Below the pieces are notes generated by a model. That model had not been told where the DNA came from. It saw only the letters and a list, made by a program, of their open reading frames with translations, and ran no database searches. Both the position numbers and the translations under genes were made by a program. Shown here one piece after another: positions 22,001 to 33,011 of a stretch of DNA of 64,000 bases; the stretch's first letter is position 1; every line of letters starts with the position of its first letter. The DNA is taken from assembly GCF_907165205.1 (NCBI RefSeq), contig NC_058189.1, positions 42,124,270 to 42,188,269 on the forward strand, in the 5' to 3' direction. Source of the stretch: Coccinella septempunctata (Eukaryota; Arthropoda; Insecta; Coleoptera; Coccinellidae).

Positions 22001-25000
22001 AATTTTAATGTCCTAGAACCCAATGTCTTACACTCAGATGCAGATGGTATTTTCTGTGTTGTTCTCATTTCCATCCTTTCTTACTAGAAAGTTTTTACAC
22101 ATGGCCCGGATTCGAACTCGCGAGTACGTGGGGACATCGCATTACTGAGTCTTCGCTGCAACCGTCCTAGCTACCGAGACTATACGATATACCTACTTGT
22201 AGGAACATATTCATTATATTGTTAACTGATTTATGGAATAGTAGTCGATTAATACAGAAATACTATATAATAAAAACTAAAGTCTTGAAACTCAAACATA
22301 GATTATTTTATAATAGTAATTACTCAAGTATTTAGTCTTCGTTCATCATAACGTTATACATAACCCAGGTGACCATATCTCATAACAGTTATGAAGCAGA
22401 AATGTATCCCGCGCTCCTTGTTTTATAACAGATATATCACACTAAGAGTACAAATACAGAACGCTTATGTAGCAGCTATGCTCCTATGTCCGCCTCAAAC
22501 AAGGAACACATCTCCTTTCTGAAAGGAGCATAAATAGTTCAAACATGGATCATACAAATATTTGTTTCATGGAAGATCTATATATATTACCTTCATGTGC
22601 TATGTTTATTATGTTTCATTTGTTATTGAAAACGCTTTCAACAAAAAGATGAAAAATTATGGAAATTAATATAAACTATTGCAATAATATTGAACTCGAA
22701 TTTTGATTTTTCAAATAGTGTGTGTGTCTCGCATCAGTTCGGTGAGGTATGTGAACGAATGCACTCATGTTCAAAAACAATATATTTTCATAAATTTCAG
22801 ATTACAAAAATTAGAGCACACGTTAATAGAACTAGAAAGAACAAATTACATCATTCAAACTGCTGGATTCATGATTGTTGTTCTCCAAGATTGATTAGGA
22901 CATGTCTTTCTGGTCTTTGCACTTTCCTGCATTCCATAAAAAGAATAATCAACAGTTCATTAATCTTTTGGCTTAGGTCAAAAAGTTTTTAGAAGAATTG
23001 TGTCCATGCGTTGTGAGAATCAAAAGAATACTATATGCATATTTCATATCTTTCTGAAGAAAATTTTTGATATAGGTATATGAATCGTTCATTTATTTCT
23101 ACATATGAGGTATATGCAACACGTGAGGAAATAACCTATATCGAAATTTACACCAAACAGGACATTATTTATTCAAATATGGTTTTTATATGCTGGATAT
23201 AACAAAAACATAGTCTATTATGTTTTATAGGACTGCTATGAAATATGAGAAGTAATTTATTGACCTACAGTTCGATATCCATCGCACTTTCTTTACAGTA
23301 ATTCCTCATTTCACTGGAAAATCACTATGGCACACAAATAACTTATCAAACGTACAATATCTGCACTTCACTTTCAGTAATCCACTATTCAACTGACAAA
23401 ACGTCTAAATGATAATAAAAATACATATCGAAACGACAGCAGTATCAATAGCATTTCTCACAATACTCCATATTTGTTTACGTTTTACAGCGCCCTCGAC
23501 GGTAGTTAAAACGCTTATGGTGTCATGCTCTGTTCATGATCTCAAAATGATACATGGCAAGTAAATAACAATGTTACAAATATGTTACGTGGATATCATG
23601 GAGCGGGAACATGAAATTTACAAAATGCGGATGTAATTTGGATACGGCACAGGTACATCCCAAATATCGTATCAGACACGTAATGGTTACAGAAAAATAA
23701 CACATAACAAAGTTCCCCATTTGATCTCCCAAGAAAACATAACAGATATGTTACTGGTCACCTGGGAATATAATATTCATAAGATATTCATATACTAAAA
23801 AGCGGAAAAATGGAGTTTAGTGAAAAATAATATTAAATTTTGGTGTTCATTGATATACATGTATGTATTATTTGGTCCATATTACGTCCATTACGGACTC
23901 TTAGTGAATATCCGGTGAGGACATTCAAAAGATGTCCCTACCGGATATCCAATAGGTGTCCGTCATGGACGTTATACGGACCATGTAATATATACATGTT
24001 ATTTGGTCCATATTACGTCCATTACGGACTCTTAGTGAATATCCAGTGAGGACATTCAAAAGATGTCCCTACCGGATATCCAATAGGTGTCCGTCATGGA
24101 CGTTATACGGACCATGTAATATATACATGTTATTTGGTCCATATTACGTCCATTACGGACTCTTAGTGAATATCCAGTGAGGACATTCAAAAGATGTCCC
24201 TACCGGATATCCAATAGGTGTCCGTCCTGGACGTTATACGGACCATGTAATATATATGTATAAGTTATATGGTCCGTACTATGTTCATCACGGACACCTA
24301 ATGGATATCCAGTAAGGACATATTTTTGACATTGCCTGTATTAAGTCGGTCAGGGACTATTTTGGAACTATATGATACGGACATATGTCATATAGTCCGT
24401 ATTATGTCCATCACGGTCATCCAATGGATATCCGATACGGACATTGTACATAAATTGGACTAACAATGGATATCCATCTTGGACGTCCTAAAACTGTCCG
24501 GAAACGGACATCCAAAGGACATACAAATCAAGTCCATGGACGTTCCGACGTTAAATGGACATGAATTCTACCCCTGGACGTTGTGTGCTATTAGGGTTAT
24601 TAATTTAACTAATTTAATTGATTTTTTTTTAATAAACGTGAAAAAGTATGGAAGCAAAGCTTTTATATCTAATAAATAAATGTTATATACAGGGAGTTTC
24701 ATGAGTCGTTGGCCATAGCCCAATGGTGCATGCAAGGTCATCTAGGCCTTTCAAAAAACTTGCTTATTTTGTATCCTAAGGCAATTAGTTTCGGAGATAC
24801 GGGGTGATTCATGAATATTGACCAATATTTGCGATAGCCATAACTCTGGAATGCAAGGTCCGATTTCAATCAAATTTTATGGGTTTGTTCATTTCAGAAA
24901 GCTGTTCCAAACGGTTCATGAAATATCAATATTTTGAGGGCAGTACTCATCAGAATACCATGATTTTTCACTCAAGCCCCAAAATCTATATTTTTTACAT

Positions 25001-28000
25001 CCCTTACAAAAATTTCGTTATTGCCATGAAAAACAACATTATTTATTCTAAGGAATTCAATTTTCTATTTGCAGGGCACACTTGTCACAAGGGAATAGGA
25101 ACCGGACGAATTCATATTTTATGTCATTTTTTTGAAATGCGGTCCTGTTTTAATTCCTTCGGTAATAATATTTATTGTCCTTTGCCGAGATCCTGAATTA
25201 TTTTAAATTCTGTTCATTTCTTCCTCATTTTAGACCCTCAGCACATACTGAGTGTTCGTAAAAAAGTGTTTTGAAGTATGCAAAGTCGAACTGTGAATTC
25301 TTTTGAAATTACATATTGAATTTAAATATAAATGATGTGAACCCTCTTAGAAATTCTAATCCGTTAGTGTATTTGCTTCATTACATAACTATTATATTAA
25401 AATTTATTTTTTCGAAAAACCTTAATCTTTTGTATCATCCTTTTATAAAACAACAATGAATAAGGAACCGGACTATGTCATTTATTCGAAATGCGGTCCT
25501 GTTTTTATTCCTTTGGCGATATTATTATTCATTGACTTCGGTCGAGATTTTAAATTTTTTTAAATTCTGTTCAACTCTTTTTCATTTTAAACCCTTAGGT
25601 GCCACTGAGTGTGCGTGAAAAAGTGACTGACACTTCTGACTTCACGGTAGCATTTGCGGCAGAGGATAGAAGAAGCCTTCTACTCTGTAATCTGTGAAGA
25701 AGCCTGGTGCAGAAGTTAAACAAAATACCGATATGATAAGAAGGGCAATATAATATGATTTAAAGCGCTAAGAAATGCGTCGAGATGGAAGAACTCTATT
25801 TCGAACATCTCTTTATGATAGTACATTTTCACTGTTAAGAATAAATTTCAATACCTATGTGTGATATGAAGCAAATACATTTACGGATTACATTTTCCAA
25901 GATGGTTCTCATCATTTGTATCTAAATTCAATATGTAATTTCAAAAGAATTCACAGCTCGAGTTTGCATACTTTTAAACACTTTTTTACGAACACTCAGT
26001 ATGTGCTGAGGGTTTCAAATGAAGAAGAATTGAAATTTAAAATATTTCAGAATCCCGTAAAGGACAATAATATTATCACCGAAGGAATAAAAACAGAACC
26101 GCATTTCGAAAAAATGACATAAAATATACGAATTCGTCCGATTCCTATTCCCTTGTGATGCAGAGTAAAAATTGAATTTCTTAGAATAAATTATGTAGTT
26201 TTTCATGGCAATAACGAAATTTTTGTAAAACACCATCAAAATAAAAAGGTAAGAAGAATTGAAGAAATTCGATGCTGATATACTTATATATGATCTAGAA
26301 TATTCGAAAAAATGTGTAGGTAGAATTATGTATCCACTCTTTTGGGATATGCTTTCAATTTTTGGTTTTGGTCTTTTTTATTCTAGAGAAAAAATTCTAC
26401 AATTTGAAAGACAGAAAAATCTATATATACAAATATTTTTCAGTTGTCCAAATTTGGCCTCAACGGGGGTAAGGACGTAGCAGAGACAACACGCAAAATA
26501 ATCTAACTCATAATGAGCCATGAATCAGGAATTTCCCTGAATAGGTCGGGTAGGAATTAATAATAAAAATGGATTAGAAGCAATGGCGAATATTGTTGAG
26601 CTTAATCATGGTGAGTTTTCATGTTGTATTGGTCGAAAATGTTGACATTTTTGAATGTAAGTAAGTTACTTAAATTGAATACATATTTTGCATGTTGACA
26701 TATATTTAATTAATTTAAACACATATAAGATGATATTCTATATGAAATTCAATAATTTATTTTATACAAATAATGAAATAATAATAATAATAATGAAATA
26801 ATAATAATAATTCTATTATCCAGGATCTGTTAAGGATGAATCCTATTACAAGAAGTGCCACTGATGTGGAAATGAATCGTGTAATGAATTGGCTTCGCAA
26901 TGCCGGTGACAGAGCAGGGGGCAGATTGAAAAGAGCGGAGGAAAAAGAAGCAGGCAATAATGAGCAGTGAATAAATATATACTTTTTTTTTCTTCAAGTA
27001 AGCTAGTCGTTTTTATGTGTTCTTTCAACCTACAAAGTATTTATATATGTATAATATTATATGAGCGTTATATTTAAGTTGTTTGAATATATGAAGGTTC
27101 TTTGCAATTGGCTGTATAAATTGTCTTGCCCTAATCACAATAGAAGTGTTGCAAGGTTTCAAAAAATATTTGAAGAAAAAATAGATCTCCTTCAACATGA
27201 GAAATGATTCCGAGATTTTATAAGAAACATTCAAAGATCAGAAATTATTGATCAAATAATTCATATTTAATTTTTTTTGGATTTGCCAATTTCTACCAAC
27301 GATTCTCAAATTTTCAGGGGCACCTTAGCATATTTACTTGGCATTTCTTTCTAACTCTAGTACGAATTCAATTTTAGCAACGTTAAGTTGGTATTGAGTG
27401 TCTCCTAAAAGCTGATGAGACAGAAATCGTACATGAGTAGTAAGAAATGTCACGTAAATATGCTTAGGTGTCCCTTAAAATTTAGAGATTGTTGGTGAGA
27501 ACGAGCATTAGTATTGCAGGTAAGTATATATTATACCGACGTTGTACCGATCAATTGGAACAGCGTATTCCCAGCATTGTCTAGACGTTAAGCCGACGTG
27601 GTGCCGATCAATTGTAAAAGCATTCTCCCAATATTTTGTAGAAGCTGAACCGACGTCGTAACGATTAATTTGAGGAGCGTATTTGAAGCATAGTCTAGAC
27701 GCTAAACCGATGTGTTTTTGCACAGTCGAATCGTCACCGGATCTGCGGTGTGCAGACTCTGCAACATGTCGGCTCATAGTCCGTCGGGCGGCTGTCGGCC
27801 GATGTGACACTATTTGCAGTATACCGACTCTAACATCGCAGCACTAACCCAACGTTGGGCCGAGTTAAAAATGTTTGCTGGGAAGGGATGTAAAAAATAT
27901 AGATTTTGGGGCTTGTATGAAAAATCATGATATTTTGAGTACTGCCCTGAAAAGATTGATATTTCATGTGCCGTTTGAAAGAGCATTCTGAAGTGAACAA

Positions 28001-31000
28001 TCCTATAAAATTTGATGAAAATCGGACCTTGCAGTCCAGAGTTATGGCTATCGCAAATTTAGGCCAATATTCATGAATCACCCCGTATCCCCGAAACTTA
28101 TAGCCTTATGATACAAAACAGGCAAGTTTTCTGAAAGGCCTAGATGACCTACATTCAGCATTAGGCTATAGCCAACAACTCATGAAACACCCTGTATAAC
28201 ACTGAAAACGATATCGTTTTCAGTGCTAAAATTATGACAAATTAATCCAATAAAAATAAGTTCATTCCTTGTGTTTCAAGTTTGTGACCCAATATAAGGG
28301 CCTGATGAGAGGCTGAAGATTCAATTAAATCAGAAAAATTAAATACCGAATAAAATGGTGTTTTATAAATTTTGGTTACTCTATGTTGTCTGAAAATTCA
28401 GATTTGACTAGGTTCATTGAGTATTGAAATCGCATGTGGAAGTACGAGAAATCTTTATGTTATAGCTCAGCAAATATACCTGTTAGAAATAATTATAGTA
28501 CGCCACTGGATTGCTATTAAAAAAGTGTCTGAATAATGTTTTCATTTCAACATCCTAGCTTAAACAGAAACGAAGATAATGACCAAAGTTGAAATTTTAA
28601 TTTTGACCTATAACTCGAAAACAAAAGAAGATAGAGTAATGCCGTTGATGGCATTATTAGTTTCTCGAAAAAAGACGACCGCAAAATGCCATGCATCTTC
28701 CTCTATCTCGTTGGGTTGAAGAAGTTGTAATTCAGGTATCACCAATTTTGCCCACCTTGTACATTGTAATGTGAGGACACAGGATCTACAAACAATTTTA
28801 TTTTTCGAATAAACCTAGCATTTCTGAAAATTTGAAGGGTGTCTCATTTTTTCACCACTTTTTGTCTGTCTCACTGTTACACCACTTGACCTTACATAGT
28901 TGCTGTAATACAGTATATCAGCGGATAAACAGAGTATACTTCCCAGTAAAGATTATAATAGTTAGCTATACTCTTTGCTTCCCAGCCTAGAATATGATGT
29001 TGTCTCTAAGACGTCTTCATTAGGTTTGACAGTTTGAACATTCAGTATTGGCTTGAAATTTGGTAGGGAAACGGGAAACGAAGTATGAGTAGAATTAAAA
29101 ATAAAATCTCAAAAAGAATTGCTTCTTAGAAAATATTCGACAGATGGCACTGAAATTATGCGCCAAGTTCAGTGACTATATGGGTGTGTTCATAAACTTA
29201 CTCCGAGAGTAGAGTATGAGTATGGTCATGCTCAGAGAGCTTACTCTGAGGAACTAAAAGTACGTTTGTGAACGCTTCGAGTAATCAGAGCTTACTCAGA
29301 GCTTGCTCTGAGTAAGTTTGTGAACGCAACCTATATATACTAATATAGTCACTGTAGCGCCAAGCTTCAAAAGGTTATTTTAGAGCCAAATACCAGTTTT
29401 CAACTCAATCGGATCTGTTTCGGCAATATTGGGAAAATAATATTTCTCTTCGGGGAACCAAAAAGCACAGAACACGGATGTACATGAATACAATATATAC
29501 CAATAAGTGATCGATCGACAAGTTCAGTACAGATGGGTGCGATCGCTAGCGTTATGAATTTGAACAAGGAAGCTTCCGACACTTCACATTCTTCTTCATA
29601 GACAAACTTCTTCTTCTTTATCATAATGCAGAGTACCTACGATTCAAGCGTTCTACGGGCTGAGCTTTAAAAGTAAAATTAAGAAATATATATGCTCTTG
29701 GTTTTTCTGAAAAATGTAGAGTATCAATAAGGTACATATATTTTAGGTTTTGGCGGGAGGAAATAAAGAGGCTCTTGCCATTGCCAAAGCTTGTTCACTA
29801 AACTTCATCAGAGCAGAAGGATTTGTATTTGGTCATATCGCTGACGAAGGATATATTGACGCAGACGCAGGAGAAATTATGAGATATAGAAAATATATCG
29901 AGGCTGATAACGTAAAAGTCTTCACTGATATTAAGAAAAAGCATAGGTAAGTCTGATACTTGAGTTTTGCAAGATTTTACCAGAAACAAGAATGCTGTAA
30001 ATTTGATATTCAAAGAATTCAATCCCCATTCAAACGCCTATTTATTATAGTATAAGAGGATGTATTGAAAAATTATAAGCCTATATCTATGAACTATCAA
30101 AATATTCTCATTCCCATCATCCCCTTTATTGTATACATTTAAAAAGCAAAAAACAATAATTTTCATCTTGCTCTTCGTTGATAGCAAAGTTGTCTCATTT
30201 GAAGGTAGAAATGATATAATTCAAACCTTAAATCACGAGGTTTCGCATAATTATATGCGATTAATTTGTGCGCAGGGGTGAAACAAAAGCCGCGTTCGTG
30301 AAAGTTTTCCGCGTCTCCCTGGCGATTCATAAAAAAACTGCAGTTTCAGTACATTTTTGAACACTAAACTTCTTGGAAATCTTGGAGAACTGGATCGAGT
30401 GTATTCATTTTATCGATTGCTGCTTTATGTCAGAGACAAGAGTATGCTTTATGTTCCTGGTTTCTGGGTCATAGAAATTTATCCATGATAGTTTCAAATA
30501 CCTGTAATCTTCATATACAGTATTATTATTCTGCTTAGAAGCTTGTGCGATTCTGGAGAATCAGAGTTATGTTCTGTGAAGGTTTTTTCCTTATGTCACC
30601 TTAGTTACAGCACTATCAATTTCTTATTCTCACCATTGAACGGTGGCTTTGACTACCTTTCAGAACGACAACCAAACTGATCTAAATAGTTCTTATACTA
30701 TTCTCTATCAGTTTCTGAGGAGACCATCAACCACTATCATTGATCTAACAACCTACTTAGCAGCATTTGCGGTCATATCCAAAGGATCAGGAGCCAGCTC
30801 AACCAAGATTACGTTTCACAGGCAAGCAAGCTCTGGGAATTTGCCCTTTATGTTTGTTCGATTCACAGAGCGTGAAAATTTCATCTGATGCTGACTCGCC
30901 CATTCGATGCAAGAGATATTTGTACGGATAGTGGTCTCATCAGAAGTACCACAATACACTCAAACAGCTGAAACTCTGTTCGTGTCAGCCGGATGGATAA

Positions 31001-31822
31001 GCTAAACTTTATGGAGGACGGCCACGGATATCCTACGAATTTTTTCGTTTATGTGAGTGCTGTAGTTCTTCCGAAATGAGTACATATGTTGTTTTGTTAC
31101 TCTGTATTGATGTCAGTTGGCTTTTTCTAAGACGCCACAAAAGCGTTTAGGTTCAACACTTTTGAACTTGCATTTTTCTCGAGGCCACATTTCCCCAGCA
31201 CCAATAAGAGTGTTGCTCTATTGCCTCTAGTCGTTGAGCTCAATGCATGCGTCTCTATAGCGTCTAGCCAGATACTTAATGAATTAATGATATTGCGGCA
31301 TTCCCAGGTCATCAGAGTGTTCTGGGTGTTGTGTTCTAAAGCTGTTGATTCGCTGTCTGTTATTGCGATGTTGTTACTTATATCCCTTTAATGTTTCTTT
31401 TAAAACACCCTTGAGCGCTCACATGGTGTATGGTGGTCCATGCCGATTGGAGACTGGAGTAGAAACTTTAACTTTTAATATTAATTAACTCTGCATTCTT
31501 TACTTTCAGTTCACACTCAATAACTGCAGACGTATCACTTGTGGAAACTGCGAACGCAGCTCATTTCTTTCTATCCGATGGAGTAATTTTAACAGGAACC
31601 TCTACAGGATCCCCGGCGGACGCAAGTGACCTAGCAGAGTTAAGAAATCACTGTAACTTGCCTATATTGATAGGTTCTGGTGTGACAGCAGACAACTTGA
31701 AAAGATATAAATCAGCCAATGCGTTTATTGTAGGATCTTATTTCAAAAGGGGTGGCGTATGGTGTAATGATTTGGATGAGAACCGAATTAAAAGGTTTAT
31801 GGATGAATATTCGAAATTGTGA
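18971..31822 (+). CDS. BtpA/SgcQ (COG0434, F13E9.13-like) family protein, 5 exons
   Basis: Exons 18971-19043, 20517-20599, 21046-21186, 29747-29946 and 31510-31822 join in frame to 269 aa, close to the usual family length (~270). Family signatures run in order: IAMVHVDALPG (15-25) with TPRY next, DGILIENMHDVPY (53-65), PCGLQVLAGGNKEAL across the exon 3/4 junction (about 95-109), FIRAEGFVFGH, SSHSITADVSLVE after exon 4/5, DGVILTGTSTG, and IGSGVTADN near the C-terminus. Bacterial and plastid relatives are BtpA (photosystem I biogenesis) and SgcQ; C. elegans F13E9.13 is annotated mitochondrial. The fold is predicted to be a TIM barrel. The animal substrate is unknown, so I give no enzymatic role. 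Intron 3 is about 8.6 kb and full of repeats. Confidence 0.93.
19044..20516. other. BtpA-family intron 1
   Basis: About 1.5 kb of AT-rich intron. It contains short relics of repeat ends (for example TACGGGGTGATTCAT near 19274 and TACAGGCTGTT near 19548 and 20154) like those of larger elements elsewhere in the window, but no coding potential. Confidence 0.45.
20517..20599 (+). CDS. BtpA-family exon 2 (83 nt)
   Basis: A short exon found by matching the gap between the LPG and DGILIEN blocks. The acceptor is ATGAAG after a T-rich tract and the donor is GTT|GTGAGT at 20600. It completes glycine 25 and then reads TPRYNTCMERIVEKACKETE followed by IYLQNDV, the expected helix. Two nt + 27 codons join phase 1 to phase 0 exactly. 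Confidence 0.88.
21046..21186 (+). CDS. BtpA-family exon 3
   Basis: 47 codons, phase 0 at both ends. The acceptor is GTTTCAG at 21045 and the donor is CAA|GTGAGT at 21187. It encodes DGILIENMHDVPY followed by a helix ending IPATLPCGLQ. Confidence 0.92.
22090..22185 (-). repeat. tRNA-derived SINE-like head
   Basis: On the minus strand TCTCGGTAGCTAGGACGG resembles an A box and GAGTTCGAATCCGGGCC a B box, at tRNA-like spacing. The T-stem does not pair and there is no proper acceptor stem, so it is a tRNA-derived retroposon or relic, not a tRNA gene. Confidence 0.4.
23862..24255 (+). repeat. Three tandem 131-bp repeats
   Basis: TTTGGTCCATATTACGTCCA starts at 23871, 24002 and 24133. The units are nearly identical, with single-base differences such as ATCCGGTG/ATCCAGTG and TCATGG/TCCTGG. 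A diverged fourth unit follows from about 24268. Confidence 0.9.
27291..27503. mobile_element. ~213-bp MITE with ~80-bp inverted arms
   Basis: The left arm includes GGGGCACCTTAGCATATTTA; the right arm includes the near-complement TAAATATGCTTAGGTGTCCC. The outer parts CTACCAACGATTCTC and GATTGTTGGTGAGAA also pair imperfectly. Confidence 0.65.
27536..27706. repeat. 57-bp minisatellite, three units
   Basis: CCGACGT(N)GTA/GCCGATCAATT begins each unit, at 27536, 27593 and 27650. Because 57 is a multiple of three, the minus strand stays open (27508-27810) and reads 19-residue repeats of the type GLTSRQCWEYAVPIDRYNV. Confidence 0.75.
28200..28225. repeat. Perfect 26-bp palindrome
   Basis: CACTGAAAACGAT followed directly by its exact complement, five bp outside the right end of the fold-back element. 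Confidence 0.85.
29181..29332. mobile_element. ~150-bp MITE
   Basis: Ends GGGTGTGTTCATAAACTTAC and, complemented, GGTTGCGTTCACAAACTTAC. TATA lies on both sides. Internal repeats of CAGAGCTTACTC/GAGTAAG give a strongly folding sequence. Confidence 0.65.
29747..29946 (+). CDS. BtpA-family exon 4
   Basis: The acceptor is ATTTTAG at 29746 and the donor is CATAG|GTAAGT at 29947. It reads VLAGGNKEALAIAKACSLNF, then IRAEGFVFGHIADEGYIDAD, then YIEADNVKVFTDIKKKH, ending two nt into a serine codon. Confidence 0.93.
29947..31509. other. BtpA-family intron 4, with possible non-LTR relic
   Basis: On the minus strand about 31130-31390, frames around AITDSESTALEHNTQNTLM and TWECRNIINSL resemble the RNase H region of I/jockey-type retrotransposons, but heavily decayed. 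The rest is unrecognised AT-rich intron. Confidence 0.35.
31510..31822 (+). CDS. BtpA-family exon 5 (terminal)
   Basis: The acceptor is CTTTCAG at 31509. Codon 166 (Ser) is completed here, then 103 codons and TGA. It contains DGVILTGTSTGSPADASDL and LPILIGSGVTADNLKRY. Confidence 0.93.
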
Positions 31823-31833
31823 ATAATTTAGGG

Positions 31834-31839
31834 AATAAA
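31834..31839 (+). terminator. Poly(A) signal of the BtpA-family gene
   Basis: AATAAA lies 12 nt after the stop codon and is followed by a T-rich stretch. If used, the 3' UTR is very short. Confidence 0.6.
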
Positions 31840-32187
31840 CTCTTCAGACTTTTTTTGTTATAATTATCACGTTATCGATTTGAAGGAATGATGGGTGAGC
31901 AATGAGCTTTGCGGGTAGTGACGCCAGTGCCCTGCCCTGAGCTACGCCCATGGTAAAAAGATTTGTGAGGCTTCAGATTTTCCTGATAATGATATGATAT
32001 GTAGTTTCATCATTTAAATTTGTAGTACTTCAAAATTCTATCTGATATTTAATGTTATCTTCAACGAATAAATCAACGAAACATGAAAAGAAAAAAGGGT
32101 AACGACGATCATCTGTGGTTATTTTGCCCCCACGAGGACTCTGACCATAGAGTATGAGAAAAACAGTTACTGTTTTTGTTTATGAAT

Positions 32188-32420
32188 GAGTGATTTGATT
32201 TGAATTTTACTTTTCAATTTCAAGGTTAACGGATTTTTGTCTTACTAAATTTGAATACAAAATACAACAGGTATTTGCTCATTTTTCGAATACAGTTGGT
32301 ACTCGTACGGTCAAACGAGTAATTTGATTTTACTTTTTCTTCTCAATTTCAAGGTTAACGGATTTTTCTGTTAGTAAATTTGAGTACAACAGGTATTTGC
32401 TCATTTTTCTAATATAGTTG
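32188..32420 (+). repeat. 129-bp tandem duplication upstream of RhoGEF
   Basis: Two imperfect copies (from 32188 and from 32317) share TTTCAAGGTTAACGGATTTT and CAGGTATTTGCTCATTTTTC. The second copy ends about 60 nt before the start codon, so it lies in the likely promoter/5' UTR. Confidence 0.75.
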
Positions 32421-32480
32421 TTAGTATATTAGTATTTGCTGTTGCTACTATATTATTATTTGTTTTTAGTTTGTATAACC

Positions 32481-33011
32481 ATGAACGAGGAAAGAAGTAA
32501 TAATCCTCAACCAAATACACCAAAACTCAAAATTACTGGAAATGGAAACCCATTCTCTTCTCCTATGCTCACACCAAAAGCAAATATTGAATTTAGCAAA
32601 GAGTTGAAGCAGGTACTTCATGAAAGGAATGTACTCACAACACGTACTAAAAAAAAAGTGTTTGATGTGTTGGATGAAATAGAAGTCAGTCACAAAGTCG
32701 AAGGAGCTATAAGGAAGAGAGAAAATGCAGTATTCGAAATTATTGTCAGTGAGAAGAGTTATGTACAACAGTTGTCCACGATTATCAATTTCTTCATGAA
32801 GCCTGCCAAGGAAAAACAACTACTTAGTGTCGGGGATTATGAAATACTATTTGGAAATATTCACACAATCTATAGTGTTAATGAGGCTTTACTTAGGGAA
32901 TTACACAAAGGTTCAATGCATATAGCTAAAGCATTTCTACAAATTGCACCTTATTTCAAAATGTATTCATCATATGCAATAGGATTCAAGAAAACATTGG
33001 ATTTTCTTCAG
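32481..33011 (+). CDS. RhoGEF exon 1
   Basis: 177 codons, start MNEERSNNPQPNTPKLKITG. The donor is CTTCAG|GTATGA. A possible acceptor (TTTGTTTTTAG at about 32460-32470) just before the ATG suggests a 5' UTR intron. Confidence 0.9.

Larger units (their letters stand above)
21752..24596. mobile_element. 2.85-kb TIR element with internal GGACATCC-type repeats
   Basis: Ends CCCTAATAGCACA and TGTGCTATTAGGG are exact inverted repeats. Just inside both ends the sequence is dense in GGACATCC/GGACGTCC variants (21775-21930 and 24260-24575), and three 131-bp direct repeats lie at 23862-24255. No transposase ORF is recognised. A tRNA-like SINE head sits inside near 22090-22185. Superfamily undetermined. 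Confidence 0.7.
26236..27884. mobile_element. ~1.65-kb insertion splitting the right arm of the fold-back element
   Basis: The flanks rejoin as TTTTTGTAA|GGGATGTAAAAAAT when compared with the intact left arm. Its right part ends AATGTTTGCTGGGAA. It contains a ~213-bp inverted-repeat MITE (27291-27503), the 57-bp minisatellite (27536-27706) and a short plus-strand peptide near 26830-26970 (VMNWLRNAGDRAGGRLKRAE) that may be an element-derived exon. Origin unclear. Confidence 0.55.
24690..28194. mobile_element. 3.5-kb fold-back element, CAGGG...CCCTG ends, TA target
   Basis: The left end is CAGGGAGTTTCATGAGTC and the right end complements to CAGGGTGTTTCATGAGTT. TA flanks both sides (24688-24689, 28195-28196). 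The left inverted arm runs continuously to about 25340. Its partner is in two pieces, 25905-26235 and 27885-28194, because about 1.65 kb was inserted into the right arm. A partial third arm copy lies at about 25450-25620. No transposase is recognised, so probably a non-autonomous Tc1/mariner-like derivative. Confidence 0.75.
21187..29746. other. BtpA-family intron 3, repeat-filled
   Basis: 8.56 kb between exons 3 and 4. About 6.3 kb is the two adjoining TIR elements described separately; the remainder includes a solo arm of another repeat (about 28590-28770, related to 50990-51897) and a ~150-bp MITE at 29181-29332. Confidence 0.7.

Noticed and set aside
22090..22185. Functional tRNA gene on the minus strand
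   Set aside because: The B-box-like sequence is present, but the T-stem and acceptor stem do not pair, so at most a tRNA-derived repeat.
23862..24255. CRISPR-like array
   Set aside because: The units are contiguous 131-bp tandem repeats with no unique spacers, in a eukaryotic intron.
27410..27440. Hammerhead core CTGATGAGACAGAAA on the plus strand
   Set aside because: No complementary stem II; the sequence is part of the MITE arm at 27291-27503.
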